This document shows, in pieces, positions 1 through 6,352 of a DNA stretch of 6,352 nucleotides. Position 1 is the stretch's first letter. Each line of letters opens with the position of its first letter. This DNA is from Pseudomonadota bacterium. Its GTDB lineage: Bacteria; Pseudomonadota; Gammaproteobacteria; Burkholderiales; Burkholderiaceae_A. The notes beneath the pieces are model-generated. The model saw only the letters and a program-made list of their open reading frames with translations, searched no databases and was not told the origin of the DNA. The stretch covers positions 37,216-43,567 of the forward strand of contig NYVY01000020.1 in NCBI GenBank assembly GCA_002684875.1, in the 5' to 3' direction. A program made the position numbers and the translations under genes.

Positions 1-348
1 CAGTTATTTGGAAATTCATTATCAGAGATAGGTCTTAAATTAAAAACCTTACGGTTAACAGAACAATACTCCTGGGAAGTGGAAACAGTAAGTAACCTAC
101 TTTTGAGGTTTGGAGTAAATTATTCAGACAGCCCTATCAGCTTAAGGCTTAAGAATTTTGTAAGAGTATATCCAAAACTAAAGGAAAATTTTACAAATAA
201 GTTACCATCTAATGACCGTATTAAACACGTTGATTTAAGGTATGCACAGGGTTTTGCAGTTAAAACAGCAAGTAAGAATAAAAGTGTAACCTTCAGCAAA
301 TTTAAAGATTCTTGCTTATTAAACAATAAACACAGAGGATTGAAATGA
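1..348 (+). CDS. ftsQ: Cell division protein FtsQ, C-terminal part (5' end outside window)
   Basis: The left edge is open in frame 1 and reads 115 residues to a TGA stop at 346-348. FtsQ is a bitopic inner-membrane divisome protein whose periplasmic beta domain binds FtsB/FtsL and helps control activation of septal wall synthesis. The cytoplasmic tail, transmembrane helix and POTRA domain lie outside the window; only the end of the beta domain is visible. Support comes from the SWEVE stretch followed by an LLLRFG segment (the family's 'W.l.l.nG..l.LG' region), then a basic region and the hallmark VDLRYAQGFAVK near the C-terminus. The remaining ~25 residues are polar and basic and end in RGLK. 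The stop overlaps the ftsA start in an ATGA arrangement, which suggests translational coupling, and position directly before ftsA is the standard dcw order. The ATG at 79 is internal and is not the start. Identification is secure by motif and context, though the sequence is fairly divergent, as usual for FtsQ. Confidence 0.93.
   Translation, partial: QLFGNSLSEIGLKLKTLRLTEQYSWEVETVSNLLLRFGVNYSDSPISLRLKNFVRVYPKLKENFTNKLPSNDRIKHVDLRYAQGFAVKTASKNKSVTFSKFKDSCLLNNKHRGLK
334..339 (+). promoter_or_regulatory. Ribosome-binding site of ftsA
   Basis: AGAGGA lies 5 bases before the ATG at 345, inside the last codons of ftsQ. It supports this ATG as the ftsA start, and together with the ATGA stop/start overlap it suggests coupled translation of ftsQ and ftsA. 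Confidence 0.7.
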
Positions 349-1574
349 GTGTGGAAAAAGAAACTTTTTTTGTTGCGCTTGATATAGGCACATCAAAAAT
401 TGTAACCATGATCGGAAAGCTTAACGATGAGGGCACTATAGAAGTTGTTGGCTTTGGCCAATCGGAGTCTTTTGGTTTGAAAAGAGGGGTTGTGGTAAAT
501 ATTGATGCTACCGTTGAGTCCATAAAAAAATCTTTAGAAGAAGCTGAGCTCATGGCAGGGTATAAGATTGAAAAGGTTTGGACTGGTATTGCAGGCAGTC
601 ACATAAAAAGCTTTAATTCAACAGGAATGGTTGCGGTTAGAGAAAAAGAAGTTTCACAGTCAGATATTGATCGAGTAGTTGAAACTGCAACAGCAATAAA
701 CATTCCATCTGACCAACAAATTCTTCATGTACTTCCTCAAGAATTTATCGTTGATGGTCAGGAGGGAATTCGACAACCCATCGGAATGAGTGGTGTCAGA
801 TTGGAGGTTCGAGTTCATATCATAACTGGAGCTGTTAGTGCTGCTCAAAATATCATCAAATGTATAAGAAGATGTGGGGTAGAAGCTGACCAACTAATTT
901 TACAGTCTTTAGCATCAGCCAATGCAATACTTTCTGAAGATGAAAAACAACTTGGAACGGTCTTGCTCGATATCGGTGGAGGAACAACTGACATTATTAT
1001 TTTTTCTGGGGGTTCAATTAAGCATACTGGGGTAATACCAATTGCTGGAGATCAAGTTACTAATGATATCGCTATGACTTTAAGAACCCCGACTTATGAT
1101 GCGGAACAGATAAAGCTGCGTTACGGGGTTTGCAAACAAAGTCTTTTAATAGATAAAGAAGAGATTGATGTTCCAGGAATAGGTGATAGACCAAATCGAA
1201 CCCTTTCAAAAGCTTCTTTGGCTCAGGTAATTGAGCCTAGGATTGAAGAACTCTTCTCTATGGTTTCTGGGGTAATTAAAGATAGTGGCTTTGATGAATT
1301 GTTATCGTCTGGAGTAGTATTGACTGGCGGAACTGCGATGCTTCAGGGGGCTGGTGAGCTTGGAGAGGATATTTTTTTTCGTCAAGTAAGAATTGCGATA
1401 CCTAAATACAGCGGAAATTTAAAAGAACTACTTTCAAGTCCTAGATATTCAACTGCGATTGGGTTGTTATTAGAGGCAAAAAACCATACTGAAATTACAA
1501 AAAAAAGCTATGGAGGGTTTAGTTTAAAAAACATGTTTTATCGATTTAAATCTTGGATTGACGGTAATTTTTAA
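345..1574 (+). CDS. ftsA: Cell division protein FtsA (actin-like FtsZ membrane tether)
   Basis: This is a complete 409-residue protein (E. coli FtsA has 420). FtsA is a cytoplasmic actin-fold ATPase that binds the C-terminal peptide of FtsZ, anchors the Z-ring to the inner membrane and helps recruit later divisome proteins. Visible motifs in order are phosphate-1 ALDIGTSK (residues 11-18), the 1C subdomain (about 85-165, containing HVLPQEF and GMSGVRLEV), phosphate-2 LLDIGGGTTD (207-216), VIPIAGDQVTNDIA just after it, the adenosine motif LTGGTA (326-331), and a C-terminal amphipathic helix ending YRFKSWIDGNF that matches the membrane-targeting sequence. That helix has fewer basic residues than the E. 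coli one. The start is supported by AGAGGA 5 bases upstream and by the short N-terminal lead into the first motif. The gene overlaps ftsQ by 4 bp and precedes ftsZ by 20 bp. All nucleotide-binding motifs look intact. Confidence 0.98.
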   Translation: MSVEKETFFVALDIGTSKIVTMIGKLNDEGTIEVVGFGQSESFGLKRGVVVNIDATVESIKKSLEEAELMAGYKIEKVWTGIAGSHIKSFNSTGMVAVREKEVSQSDIDRVVETATAINIPSDQQILHVLPQEFIVDGQEGIRQPIGMSGVRLEVRVHIITGAVSAAQNIIKCIRRCGVEADQLILQSLASANAILSEDEKQLGTVLLDIGGGTTDIIIFSGGSIKHTGVIPIAGDQVTNDIAMTLRTPTYDAEQIKLRYGVCKQSLLIDKEEIDVPGIGDRPNRTLSKASLAQVIEPRIEELFSMVSGVIKDSGFDELLSSGVVLTGGTAMLQGAGELGEDIFFRQVRIAIPKYSGNLKELLSSPRYSTAIGLLLEAKNHTEITKKSYGGFSLKNMFYRFKSWIDGNF

Positions 1575-1580
1575 TTTAGA

Positions 1581-1587
1581 AAAGGAG
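1581..1587 (+). promoter_or_regulatory. Strong ribosome-binding site of ftsZ
   Basis: AAAGGAG lies 7 bases before the ATG at 1595, within the 20-bp ftsA-ftsZ gap. It is by far the best Shine-Dalgarno match at any gene start in the window, in keeping with the high FtsZ:FtsA ratio that cells need. It fixes the ftsZ start. Confidence 0.8.
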
Positions 1588-1594
1588 TCAAAAT

Positions 1595-2800
1595 ATGACA
1601 TTCGAAATGATGGAATCAAGAAATGCAGGGGTAAAAATAAAAGTAATCGGCGTTGGAGGAGCGGGAGGTAACGCTGTTAATCACATGATCAGCAAAAATT
1701 TAAAAGGAGTAGAATTTTTATGTGCAAATACTGATGCACAAGCTTTAACAAATACTCCTGCTGAGAAAAAGCTACAACTTGGCGAGTCTGGTTTAGGTGC
1801 TGGAGCAAGGCCTGAAGTTGGAAAACAGGCAGCGGAGGATGAGTTAGAAAAAATAAAAGAGGCTCTTTCAGGTTCGCATATGGTCTTTATTACCGCTGGT
1901 ATGGGTGGAGGCACGGGCACAGGTGCAGCCCCAATCGTAGCGCAGGCAGCGAAAGAGATTGGTGCTCTAACAGTTGGAGTTGTTACCAAGCCGTTTAGTT
2001 TTGAAGGTCCTAGAAAGTTTAGAGTAGCAGAAGAGGGTCTTAATTGTCTTGAAGAGCAAGTTGATTCGCTAATTGTCATTTTAAATCAAAAATTGGAGCA
2101 AGTTTTAGGTGATGATATTACCCAATTAGATGCATTTGCAAAAGCTGATGATGTTTTATATAACGCTGTGGCAGGCATAGCGGAAATAATAAATATCGCT
2201 GGTAACGTCAACGTCGATTTCGAAGATGTTCGAACTGTTATGAGTTCTCAAGGGAAAGCTATGATGGGCACCGCAACTGCTCAAGGGGTTGATAGAGCCA
2301 AGGTTGCTGCTGAGCAAGCTACTAGAAGCCCTCTTTTGGAAGGGGTAAATTTGTCTGGAGCGAAAGGTGTGTTAGTAAATATATCAGCAAGTACGTCACT
2401 AAAATTGAAAGAGACAACAATGGCAATGGAGTTTATAAATTCGTTTGCAGATGATAGTGCTCATGTAATATGGGGTACTGCAATCGATGAATCTTTGGGA
2501 GATGATCTCCGAGTAACATTAGTTGCGACTGGTATTGATAAAGAAAATAAACCAAAATTGGAGCCAGTTCCAATGCCGGGCATCAGAACTGGTACGGACG
2601 ATGGTGTATTAGAAGGACCGTCAATTTTTGGACATGATAATGATGGTGTAAAAAATCCAAAAATAGAAGAGGACTTTACTGATTCAGTATGGGGGGATGG
2701 AACGCCAAAAAACTCAGCAGCAGAGAAAGTGAGGGCATTAGAAGAGGCTGGCATGGCTCCATCAGATATCCCAGCTTTTCTCAGAAAACAGGCGGATTAA
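1595..2800 (+). CDS. ftsZ: Cell division protein FtsZ (tubulin-like GTPase)
   Basis: This is a complete 401-residue protein of normal length. FtsZ polymerises with GTP at midcell into the Z-ring, the scaffold of the divisome. Visible elements are GVGGAGGNAV (19-28), NTDAQAL (45-51), the tubulin signature GGGTGTG (104-110), and the catalytic T7 loop NVDFEDV with Asn206, Asp208 and Asp211 matching E. coli N207, D209 and D212. A low-complexity acidic linker (roughly 320-390) follows, then the conserved C-terminal peptide DIPAFLRKQAD (391-401) that binds FtsA, ZipA and other partners. The segment LQLGESGLGAGARPE is three residues shorter than the E. coli loop at that place and resembles Burkholderiales FtsZ. 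The opening MTFEMME also matches that group. A strong ribosome-binding site lies 7 bases upstream. lpxC begins 8 bp after the stop codon. Confidence 0.99.
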   Translation: MTFEMMESRNAGVKIKVIGVGGAGGNAVNHMISKNLKGVEFLCANTDAQALTNTPAEKKLQLGESGLGAGARPEVGKQAAEDELEKIKEALSGSHMVFITAGMGGGTGTGAAPIVAQAAKEIGALTVGVVTKPFSFEGPRKFRVAEEGLNCLEEQVDSLIVILNQKLEQVLGDDITQLDAFAKADDVLYNAVAGIAEIINIAGNVNVDFEDVRTVMSSQGKAMMGTATAQGVDRAKVAAEQATRSPLLEGVNLSGAKGVLVNISASTSLKLKETTMAMEFINSFADDSAHVIWGTAIDESLGDDLRVTLVATGIDKENKPKLEPVPMPGIRTGTDDGVLEGPSIFGHDNDGVKNPKIEEDFTDSVWGDGTPKNSAAEKVRALEEAGMAPSDIPAFLRKQAD

Positions 2801-2808
2801 CGGAAGTA

Positions 2809-3720
2809 ATGATTAGGCAAAGAACAATCTTACGTAATATTAGTTTTGAAGGGCTAGCATTACATTCTGGAAAGCTGGTTTCTGTTGAAATTTGCCCCGC
2901 TGAAGTTGATCAAGGAGTTGTATTTCGACGAACTGATTTAGACCCTCCCAAAGATATTAGGGTAACAAATTGTAAAGTTACTGGAACTCAGCTTGCTTCA
3001 ACAATTTCTGAAAATAATATAAAGATGTCCACAGTTGAACATATGGTAGCTGCTCTTGCTGGGTTAGGTATTGACAATATTTTAGTAAAAGTTTGTGGAC
3101 CAGAGTTACCAATCTTGGATGGGAGTTCAGCAATTTTTGTCCACTTGTTAAAAACAGCAGGGTGCCGAGAGCAAAGAGGAAGAAAAAAATTTATTGAAGT
3201 TTTAAAACCCATAAAAGTAGAGGAAGGTGACAAGTGGGCTATGCTTGAGCCTTATTTTGGTTTTAAACTTAATTTTACTGTTGACTTCGCTCATCCTGTA
3301 ATAAGTGAAAAGAACAGCATGGTAGATATTGATTTTAAAAACTCTAGTTTTGTCGAAGATATATCCAGAGCAAGAACTTTTGGTTTTATGAGCGATATCG
3401 GCACGCTACTAAATAAAAATTTAGTGGTCGGCGGAGGTTTGGACAATGCTATTGTTTTGAACGATAGGAAAATTGTCAATAAAGGGGGATTAAGGACAGA
3501 TAACGAGCTTGCTATGCACAAGGCCTTAGACGCCATAGGAGATTTGTACCTTAAAGGTTTTCCTTTGTTGGGAAGTTACAGGGCCTACAAGTCAGGTCAC
3601 GCCCTTAATAATAAATTAATTCGTGAACTCACAACTGACTCAGATTCGTGGCGCTATAGAACCTTTAGTTCTTTAAAAGATGCTCCTTTGGCTTGGAGTA
3701 GGCAGTGGTCGTGGGTTTAA
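2809..3720 (+). CDS. lpxC: UDP-3-O-acyl-N-acetylglucosamine deacetylase LpxC
   Basis: This is a 303-residue protein (E. coli LpxC has 305). It is the cytosolic zinc amidase that removes the N-acetyl group of UDP-3-O-acyl-GlcNAc, the committed step of lipid A synthesis in the Raetz pathway. The active site is complete: Glu77-His78 in STVEHMV (E. coli E78/H79), the zinc ligands His237 and Asp241 in MHKALDAIGDL, and the catalytic His264 in KSGHALNN. ARTFGF and GGGLDNAIVLN are also present. The reading frame stays open upstream to an ATG at 2689, but that extension overlaps the conserved FtsZ tail. The ATG at 2809 gives the family N-terminus MIRQRTILRNI. The ribosome-binding site is poor: GGAAG is only 2 bases from the ATG and GGCGGA about 12 bases away, so coupling to ftsZ translation is likely. 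The stop codon overlaps the stop of the convergent gene. I see no clear FtsH degradation tail like that of E. coli. Confidence 0.97.
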   Translation: MIRQRTILRNISFEGLALHSGKLVSVEICPAEVDQGVVFRRTDLDPPKDIRVTNCKVTGTQLASTISENNIKMSTVEHMVAALAGLGIDNILVKVCGPELPILDGSSAIFVHLLKTAGCREQRGRKKFIEVLKPIKVEEGDKWAMLEPYFGFKLNFTVDFAHPVISEKNSMVDIDFKNSSFVEDISRARTFGFMSDIGTLLNKNLVVGGGLDNAIVLNDRKIVNKGGLRTDNELAMHKALDAIGDLYLKGFPLLGSYRAYKSGHALNNKLIRELTTDSDSWRYRTFSSLKDAPLAWSRQWSWV

Positions 3721-4085
3721 ATTTTTTTTTGGAAACCAACAGATGGTTCTAGTGAACTAATTTGGTAACCGCGTGCATTTAAAAGAGTTAAAATTTTTGG
3801 TGCATACATTCTAAACCTGCTTGCGGCGGATGCGGAATCAAGCCGCACTACTAGGGTGAGGTCTGAAGTTGGCTTTGTGGTATCATTTCTCTGAACTGCA
3901 TTGATCCGAAGTATTGCCTTGGTCAATTTTATGGAGTCTGCGTTAGGTAAATTATAGAGAACTTTTTCAAATATGTTAGTCCAATATGAAGTTTCTTTCA
4001 TAGTGGATGTAATCCTTCCCAATTCTGTATTATTCTCTGATTGAATAATATCTGTAACTGACCTAAAAACAATTTTTTTTTTCAT
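3717..4085 (-). CDS. DUF721 / DciA-like protein (probable DnaB helicase operator)
   Basis: This is a 122-residue minus-strand protein. The C-terminal half (about 75-114) has the DUF721 pattern: a hydrophobic strand LTLVVRLDS, then an Ala-rich helix ASAASRFRMYAPKILTLLNARGY, close to the betaproteobacterial '...A.rLRq.aP.Ll..L..rG...' consensus. Trp35 in YWTNIF corresponds to the usual N-terminal Trp of the domain. Such proteins include DciA, which loads or operates the replicative helicase DnaB in bacteria lacking DnaC/DnaI. Context supports the call: a DUF721 gene (the P. aeruginosa dciA) sits between lpxC and secA in Pseudomonas and relatives. The ATG at 4085 is preceded by no Shine-Dalgarno sequence. 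Runs of ten and nine A residues (coding strand) lie at the N-terminal Lys codons and near the stop. It overlaps lpxC by 4 bp tail to tail. Family assignment is fairly sure; the helicase role is inferred. Confidence 0.75.
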   Translation of the reverse strand: MKKKIVFRSVTDIIQSENNTELGRITSTMKETSYWTNIFEKVLYNLPNADSIKLTKAILRINAVQRNDTTKPTSDLTLVVRLDSASAASRFRMYAPKILTLLNARGYQISSLEPSVGFQKKI

Positions 4086-4093
4086 GGTAAATT
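4086..4093. promoter_or_regulatory. 8-bp gap between divergent dciA-like and secA start codons
   Basis: The minus-strand ATG (4085-4083) and the plus-strand secA ATG (4094-4096) are separated by only GGTAAATT. Any promoter or translation signal for either gene must therefore lie inside the other gene's coding sequence. Neither side shows a purine-rich Shine-Dalgarno match in the 20 bases before its start. What is seen is the spacing; the overlapping-promoter arrangement is inferred. Confidence 0.6.
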
Positions 4094-4096
4094 ATG
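4091..4096 (-). promoter_or_regulatory. Possible -10 element for the dciA-like gene (leaderless start)
   Basis: On the minus strand CATAAT (5 of 6 to TATAAT) ends 5 bases before the ATG of the dciA-like gene, so transcription would begin at or next to the start codon. That would explain the missing ribosome-binding site. I see no good -35 hexamer at 17-bp spacing, and such a match is common by chance in AT-rich DNA. Confidence 0.2.
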
Positions 4097-6352
4097 TTAG
4101 CAACCATCATTAAGACCGTCTTTGGAAGTAGAAATGACAGATTAATAAAAGCCTATTCTCGCATAGTCTCGCAAATTTCAGCGCTTGAACCAACAATTGT
4201 TACATTGTCTGATGAGGAATTAAAGGAAAAAACTAGTTTTTTTAAATCAGAAATTGACAAAGGTAGAACTCTAGAAAGTATCAAGATAGAGGCGTTTGCT
4301 GTGTGCAGGGAGGCAGCTAATAGAACTTTGCAGATGAGACATTTTGACGTTCAACTTATTGGTGGTATGGCTTTATTTGACGGGAAAATTTCCGAGATGA
4401 GGACAGGCGAGGGAAAAACATTAGTCGCAACTTTACCAGCTTATCTTTCCGCGCTTTCGGGACGAGGGGTACATATAGTCACTGTCAACGATTATTTGGC
4501 AAAAAGAGATGCCGAATGGATGGGTAAGATCTTTAAATTTTTAGGGCTTTCTGTGGGCGTCACAGTTTCTGGAATGAATCAACAAGAAAAAAAAGAAGCT
4601 TATAAATGCGATATTACCTACGGTACTAACAATGAATTTGGTTTTGATTATCTAAGAGATAATATGGTTACTGATTGTGATCAAAAAGTTCAAAGGGATC
4701 TTTTTTTTGCAATTGTTGATGAAGTTGATTCAATATTAATCGATGAGGCCAGAACACCCCTAATAATCTCGGGGCAATCCGATGACCAGGTTGATTTATA
4801 TAACAAGCTAAACGACATCCCAATGAATTTAAAAAAACAGGAGGTTGAAGAAGGAGAGGGAGATTATTTTATTGATGAAAAAGGCAGGCAGATAAACCTT
4901 TCGGATTCAGGGTTTGAAAGGGCTGAAAATCTCTTAGAAGAGAAAGGGCTTCTTGACTCTGGACAGAGTTTGTACGACCCCTCTAATATAGCGTTGCTTC
5001 ACCATCTTGTTGCTGCTCTTAAAGCTCATAATCTGTTTGAAAAAGACCAACACTACGTCATTCAAAATAATTCAGTTGTTATTGTCGATGAATTTACTGG
5101 TAGATTAATGCCTGGCAGAAGGTGGTCAGAAGGAATTCATCAGGCAATTGAGGCAAAGGAATCAGTCCAAATTGAATCCGAAAATCAGACCCTGGCTTCC
5201 ATAACATTTCAAAATTATTTTAGGATGTATGAAAATTTGTCTGGCATGACTGGTACCGCTGACACCGAAGCCTTTGAATTTAAGCAAATTTATGATTTAG
5301 AGACCTTGATTGTACCGACACATAAACCCATGGTTCGAAAGGATCATCAAGATCAGATTTATCGAAGTGTTGAGGAAAAGTTTGAAGCTGTTGTCTTTGA
5401 CATCAAGGAACGGCACAGTAAAGGTCAACCAGTGTTAGTTGGTACAACTTCAATAGAAAATTCGGAGCAACTTTCATCGCACTTGATGGATAGTAAAGTC
5501 AAGCATCAAGTTTTGAATGCAAAACAGCACGAAATGGAGGCGGATATAGTCGCACAGGCTGGTAGACCTGGGATGGTTACGATTGCTACGAATATGGCTG
5601 GAAGAGGCACAGATATTGTGCTTGGGGGAAATATTACCTCTTTAATGAAAGCTATCGAAGAAGAGAAAACTATCAAGCCTTCAGAACAAAAAGTTAAAAT
5701 TGATAAATTGAAGTCAGATTGGATGCTTGAAAATAAAAAGGTTATTGAAGCTGGTGGCTTGCATATTATTGGGACTGAGCGCCATGAGTCACGGAGAATT
5801 GATAACCAGTTGAGAGGAAGAGCTGGAAGGCAAGGCGATCCTGGGTCCTCGCGTTTTTACCTGGCTATGGATGATTCTCTATTGAGGATCTTTGCTGGAG
5901 AAAAAATGAAAACAATTATGGATAAGCTGGGTGTTCCAAAGGGAGAGCCTATTGAAGCTGGTATGGTTTCTAGATCCATTGAGAGTGCTCAAAGAAAAGT
6001 TGAAAATAGAAACTTTGATATTAGAAAGCAATTACTAGAGTTTGACAATGTTTCCAATGAACAGAGAAAAATCTTATATCAACAAAGAAAGGAAGTTCTG
6101 GAGTCAGAATCACTTGAAGAGCTTGTATCTAGTTTAAGAAAGGGGTCTATTAGCTCTTGTGTAAGACAGTTCATTCCTCAAGACAGCATGGAAGAACAGT
6201 GGAATCTTAAAGACTTATCAGAGAGTTTACGGCAGTACGGTTTAGACTTAAATTTAAAAGAAATAGTAGAGGAAAAAGTTGAGTTAAATGATGAGGAGCT
6301 ATCAGATCTCATCTGCGGAGAGGCCGATGTTCTTTACAAAAAAAAATTACAG
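4094..6352 (+). CDS. secA: Preprotein translocase ATPase SecA (3' end outside window)
   Basis: The frame is open from ATG 4094 to the right edge: 753 codons, against about 900 in full-length proteobacterial SecA. SecA is the peripheral membrane ATPase that drives unfolded preproteins through SecYEG. The N-terminus [16 protein letters not shown] matches the family start, and an in-frame TAA at 4088 excludes longer versions. Walker A MRTGEGKT has Lys108 and Walker B VDEVDS has Asp209-Glu210, at the same numbers as E. coli. The preprotein cross-linking domain (about 220-375) follows, then NBD2 with [22 protein letters not shown] (498-507) and [23 protein letters not shown] (Arg574/Arg576), then the helical scaffold opening with [21 protein letters not shown] and most of the helical wing. 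The C-terminal linker and zinc motif are outside. The NBD2 segment after VLGGN is a few residues longer than in E. coli. No Shine-Dalgarno sequence precedes the start, and no secM lies upstream. Confidence 0.98.
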   Translation, partial: MLATIIKTVFGSRNDRLIKAYSRIVSQISALEPTIVTLSDEELKEKTSFFKSEIDKGRTLESIKIEAFAVCREAANRTLQMRHFDVQLIGGMALFDGKISEMRTGEGKTLVATLPAYLSALSGRGVHIVTVNDYLAKRDAEWMGKIFKFLGLSVGVTVSGMNQQEKKEAYKCDITYGTNNEFGFDYLRDNMVTDCDQKVQRDLFFAIVDEVDSILIDEARTPLIISGQSDDQVDLYNKLNDIPMNLKKQEVEEGEGDYFIDEKGRQINLSDSGFERAENLLEEKGLLDSGQSLYDPSNIALLHHLVAALKAHNLFEKDQHYVIQNNSVVIVDEFTGRLMPGRRWSEGIHQAIEAKESVQIESENQTLASITFQNYFRMYENLSGMTGTADTEAFEFKQIYDLETLIVPTHKPMVRKDHQDQIYRSVEEKFEAVVFDIKERHSKGQPVLVGTTSIENSEQLSSHLMDSKVKHQVLNAKQHEMEADIVAQAGRPGMVTIATNMAGRGTDIVLGGNITSLMKAIEEEKTIKPSEQKVKIDKLKSDWMLENKKVIEAGGLHIIGTERHESRRIDNQLRGRAGRQGDPGSSRFYLAMDDSLLRIFAGEKMKTIMDKLGVPKGEPIEAGMVSRSIESAQRKVENRNFDIRKQLLEFDNVSNEQRKILYQQRKEVLESESLEELVSSLRKGSISSCVRQFIPQDSMEEQWNLKDLSESLRQYGLDLNLKEIVEEKVELNDEELSDLICGEADVLYKKKLQ

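Noticed and set aside
1681..2079. 132-codon open frame antisense to ftsZ
   Set aside because: It lies entirely opposite highly conserved FtsZ coding sequence, its composition (Pro, Ala and Ser runs) is that of a reverse-strand shadow, and it has no recognisable domain.
2689..2808. Longer lpxC start at ATG 2689
   Set aside because: The 40 extra residues overlap the conserved FtsZ C-terminal peptide in another frame and do not resemble LpxC. The ATG at 2809 gives the normal family N-terminus and length.
3711..3740. Imperfect inverted repeat (GTGGGTTT / AAACCAAC) around the lpxC stop as a terminator
   Set aside because: The stem has a mismatch, is short and only moderately GC-rich, and the T run sits in the loop rather than after the stem, so it does not fit an intrinsic terminator.
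4028..4069. Promoter for secA inside the dciA-like gene (TATTAT at 4028; TTGAAT at 4041 with TAAAAA at 4064)
   Set aside because: Each candidate matches only one hexamer moderately, and its partner element is weak. Such matches are expected by chance in AT-rich DNA, so no position can be supported.
4084..4107. ATGGT / ACCAT inverted repeat with the secA ATG in the loop
   Set aside because: The arms are only 5 bp with a 14-base loop and do not extend either way, so the repeat is likely chance in this sequence.
1..6352. Novel multi-gene system, mobile element, CRISPR array or RNA gene
   Set aside because: Every part of the window is accounted for by known core genes in a known order. No direct-repeat array, transposase, tRNA-like fold or unexplained gene was seen on either strand.

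Overview
The window is part of a bacterial division and cell-wall (dcw) cluster together with the segment that follows it. In order it holds the 3' end of ftsQ, complete ftsA, ftsZ and lpxC, a small DUF721/DciA-type gene on the minus strand, and the first 753 codons of secA, which runs off the right edge. Coding density is near 100%. The largest gap between genes is 20 bp, so no stretch over 300 bases lacks a gene. I found no RNA gene, mobile element, CRISPR array, origin or convincing intrinsic terminator.

Organism. The FtsZ sequence (an ...LQLGESGLGAGARPE... segment, NVDFEDVRTVM, a tail ending DIPAFLRKQAD), the LpxC sequence and the gene order all point to Betaproteobacteria, closest in style to Burkholderiales. 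The DNA is clearly AT-rich (about 40% G+C by eye, not counted). That is low for the order and fits a streamlined free-living, intracellular or host-associated lineage. The assignment is made from remembered family sequences, not from a search.

Layout. Positions 1-2800 carry the division genes: ftsQ overlaps ftsA by 4 bp, and ftsA is followed after 20 bp by ftsZ with a strong ribosome-binding site. FtsQ belongs to the periplasmic FtsQLB regulatory complex, FtsA tethers FtsZ to the inner membrane, and FtsZ forms the ring. lpxC (2809-3720), the committed step of lipid A synthesis, follows only 8 bp after ftsZ and is probably co-transcribed with it. The minus-strand dciA-like gene (3717-4085) converges on lpxC with a 4-bp overlap of stop codons. 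It diverges from secA with only 8 bp between the two start codons. secA (from 4094) encodes the preprotein translocase ATPase.

The gene content is ordinary core housekeeping, and I see no undescribed multi-gene system. The points most worth a second look are at the dciA-like gene: the very tight divergent junction with secA where neither gene shows a Shine-Dalgarno sequence, homopolymer tracts at both ends of the gene, and its replacement of the secM position known from enterobacteria.
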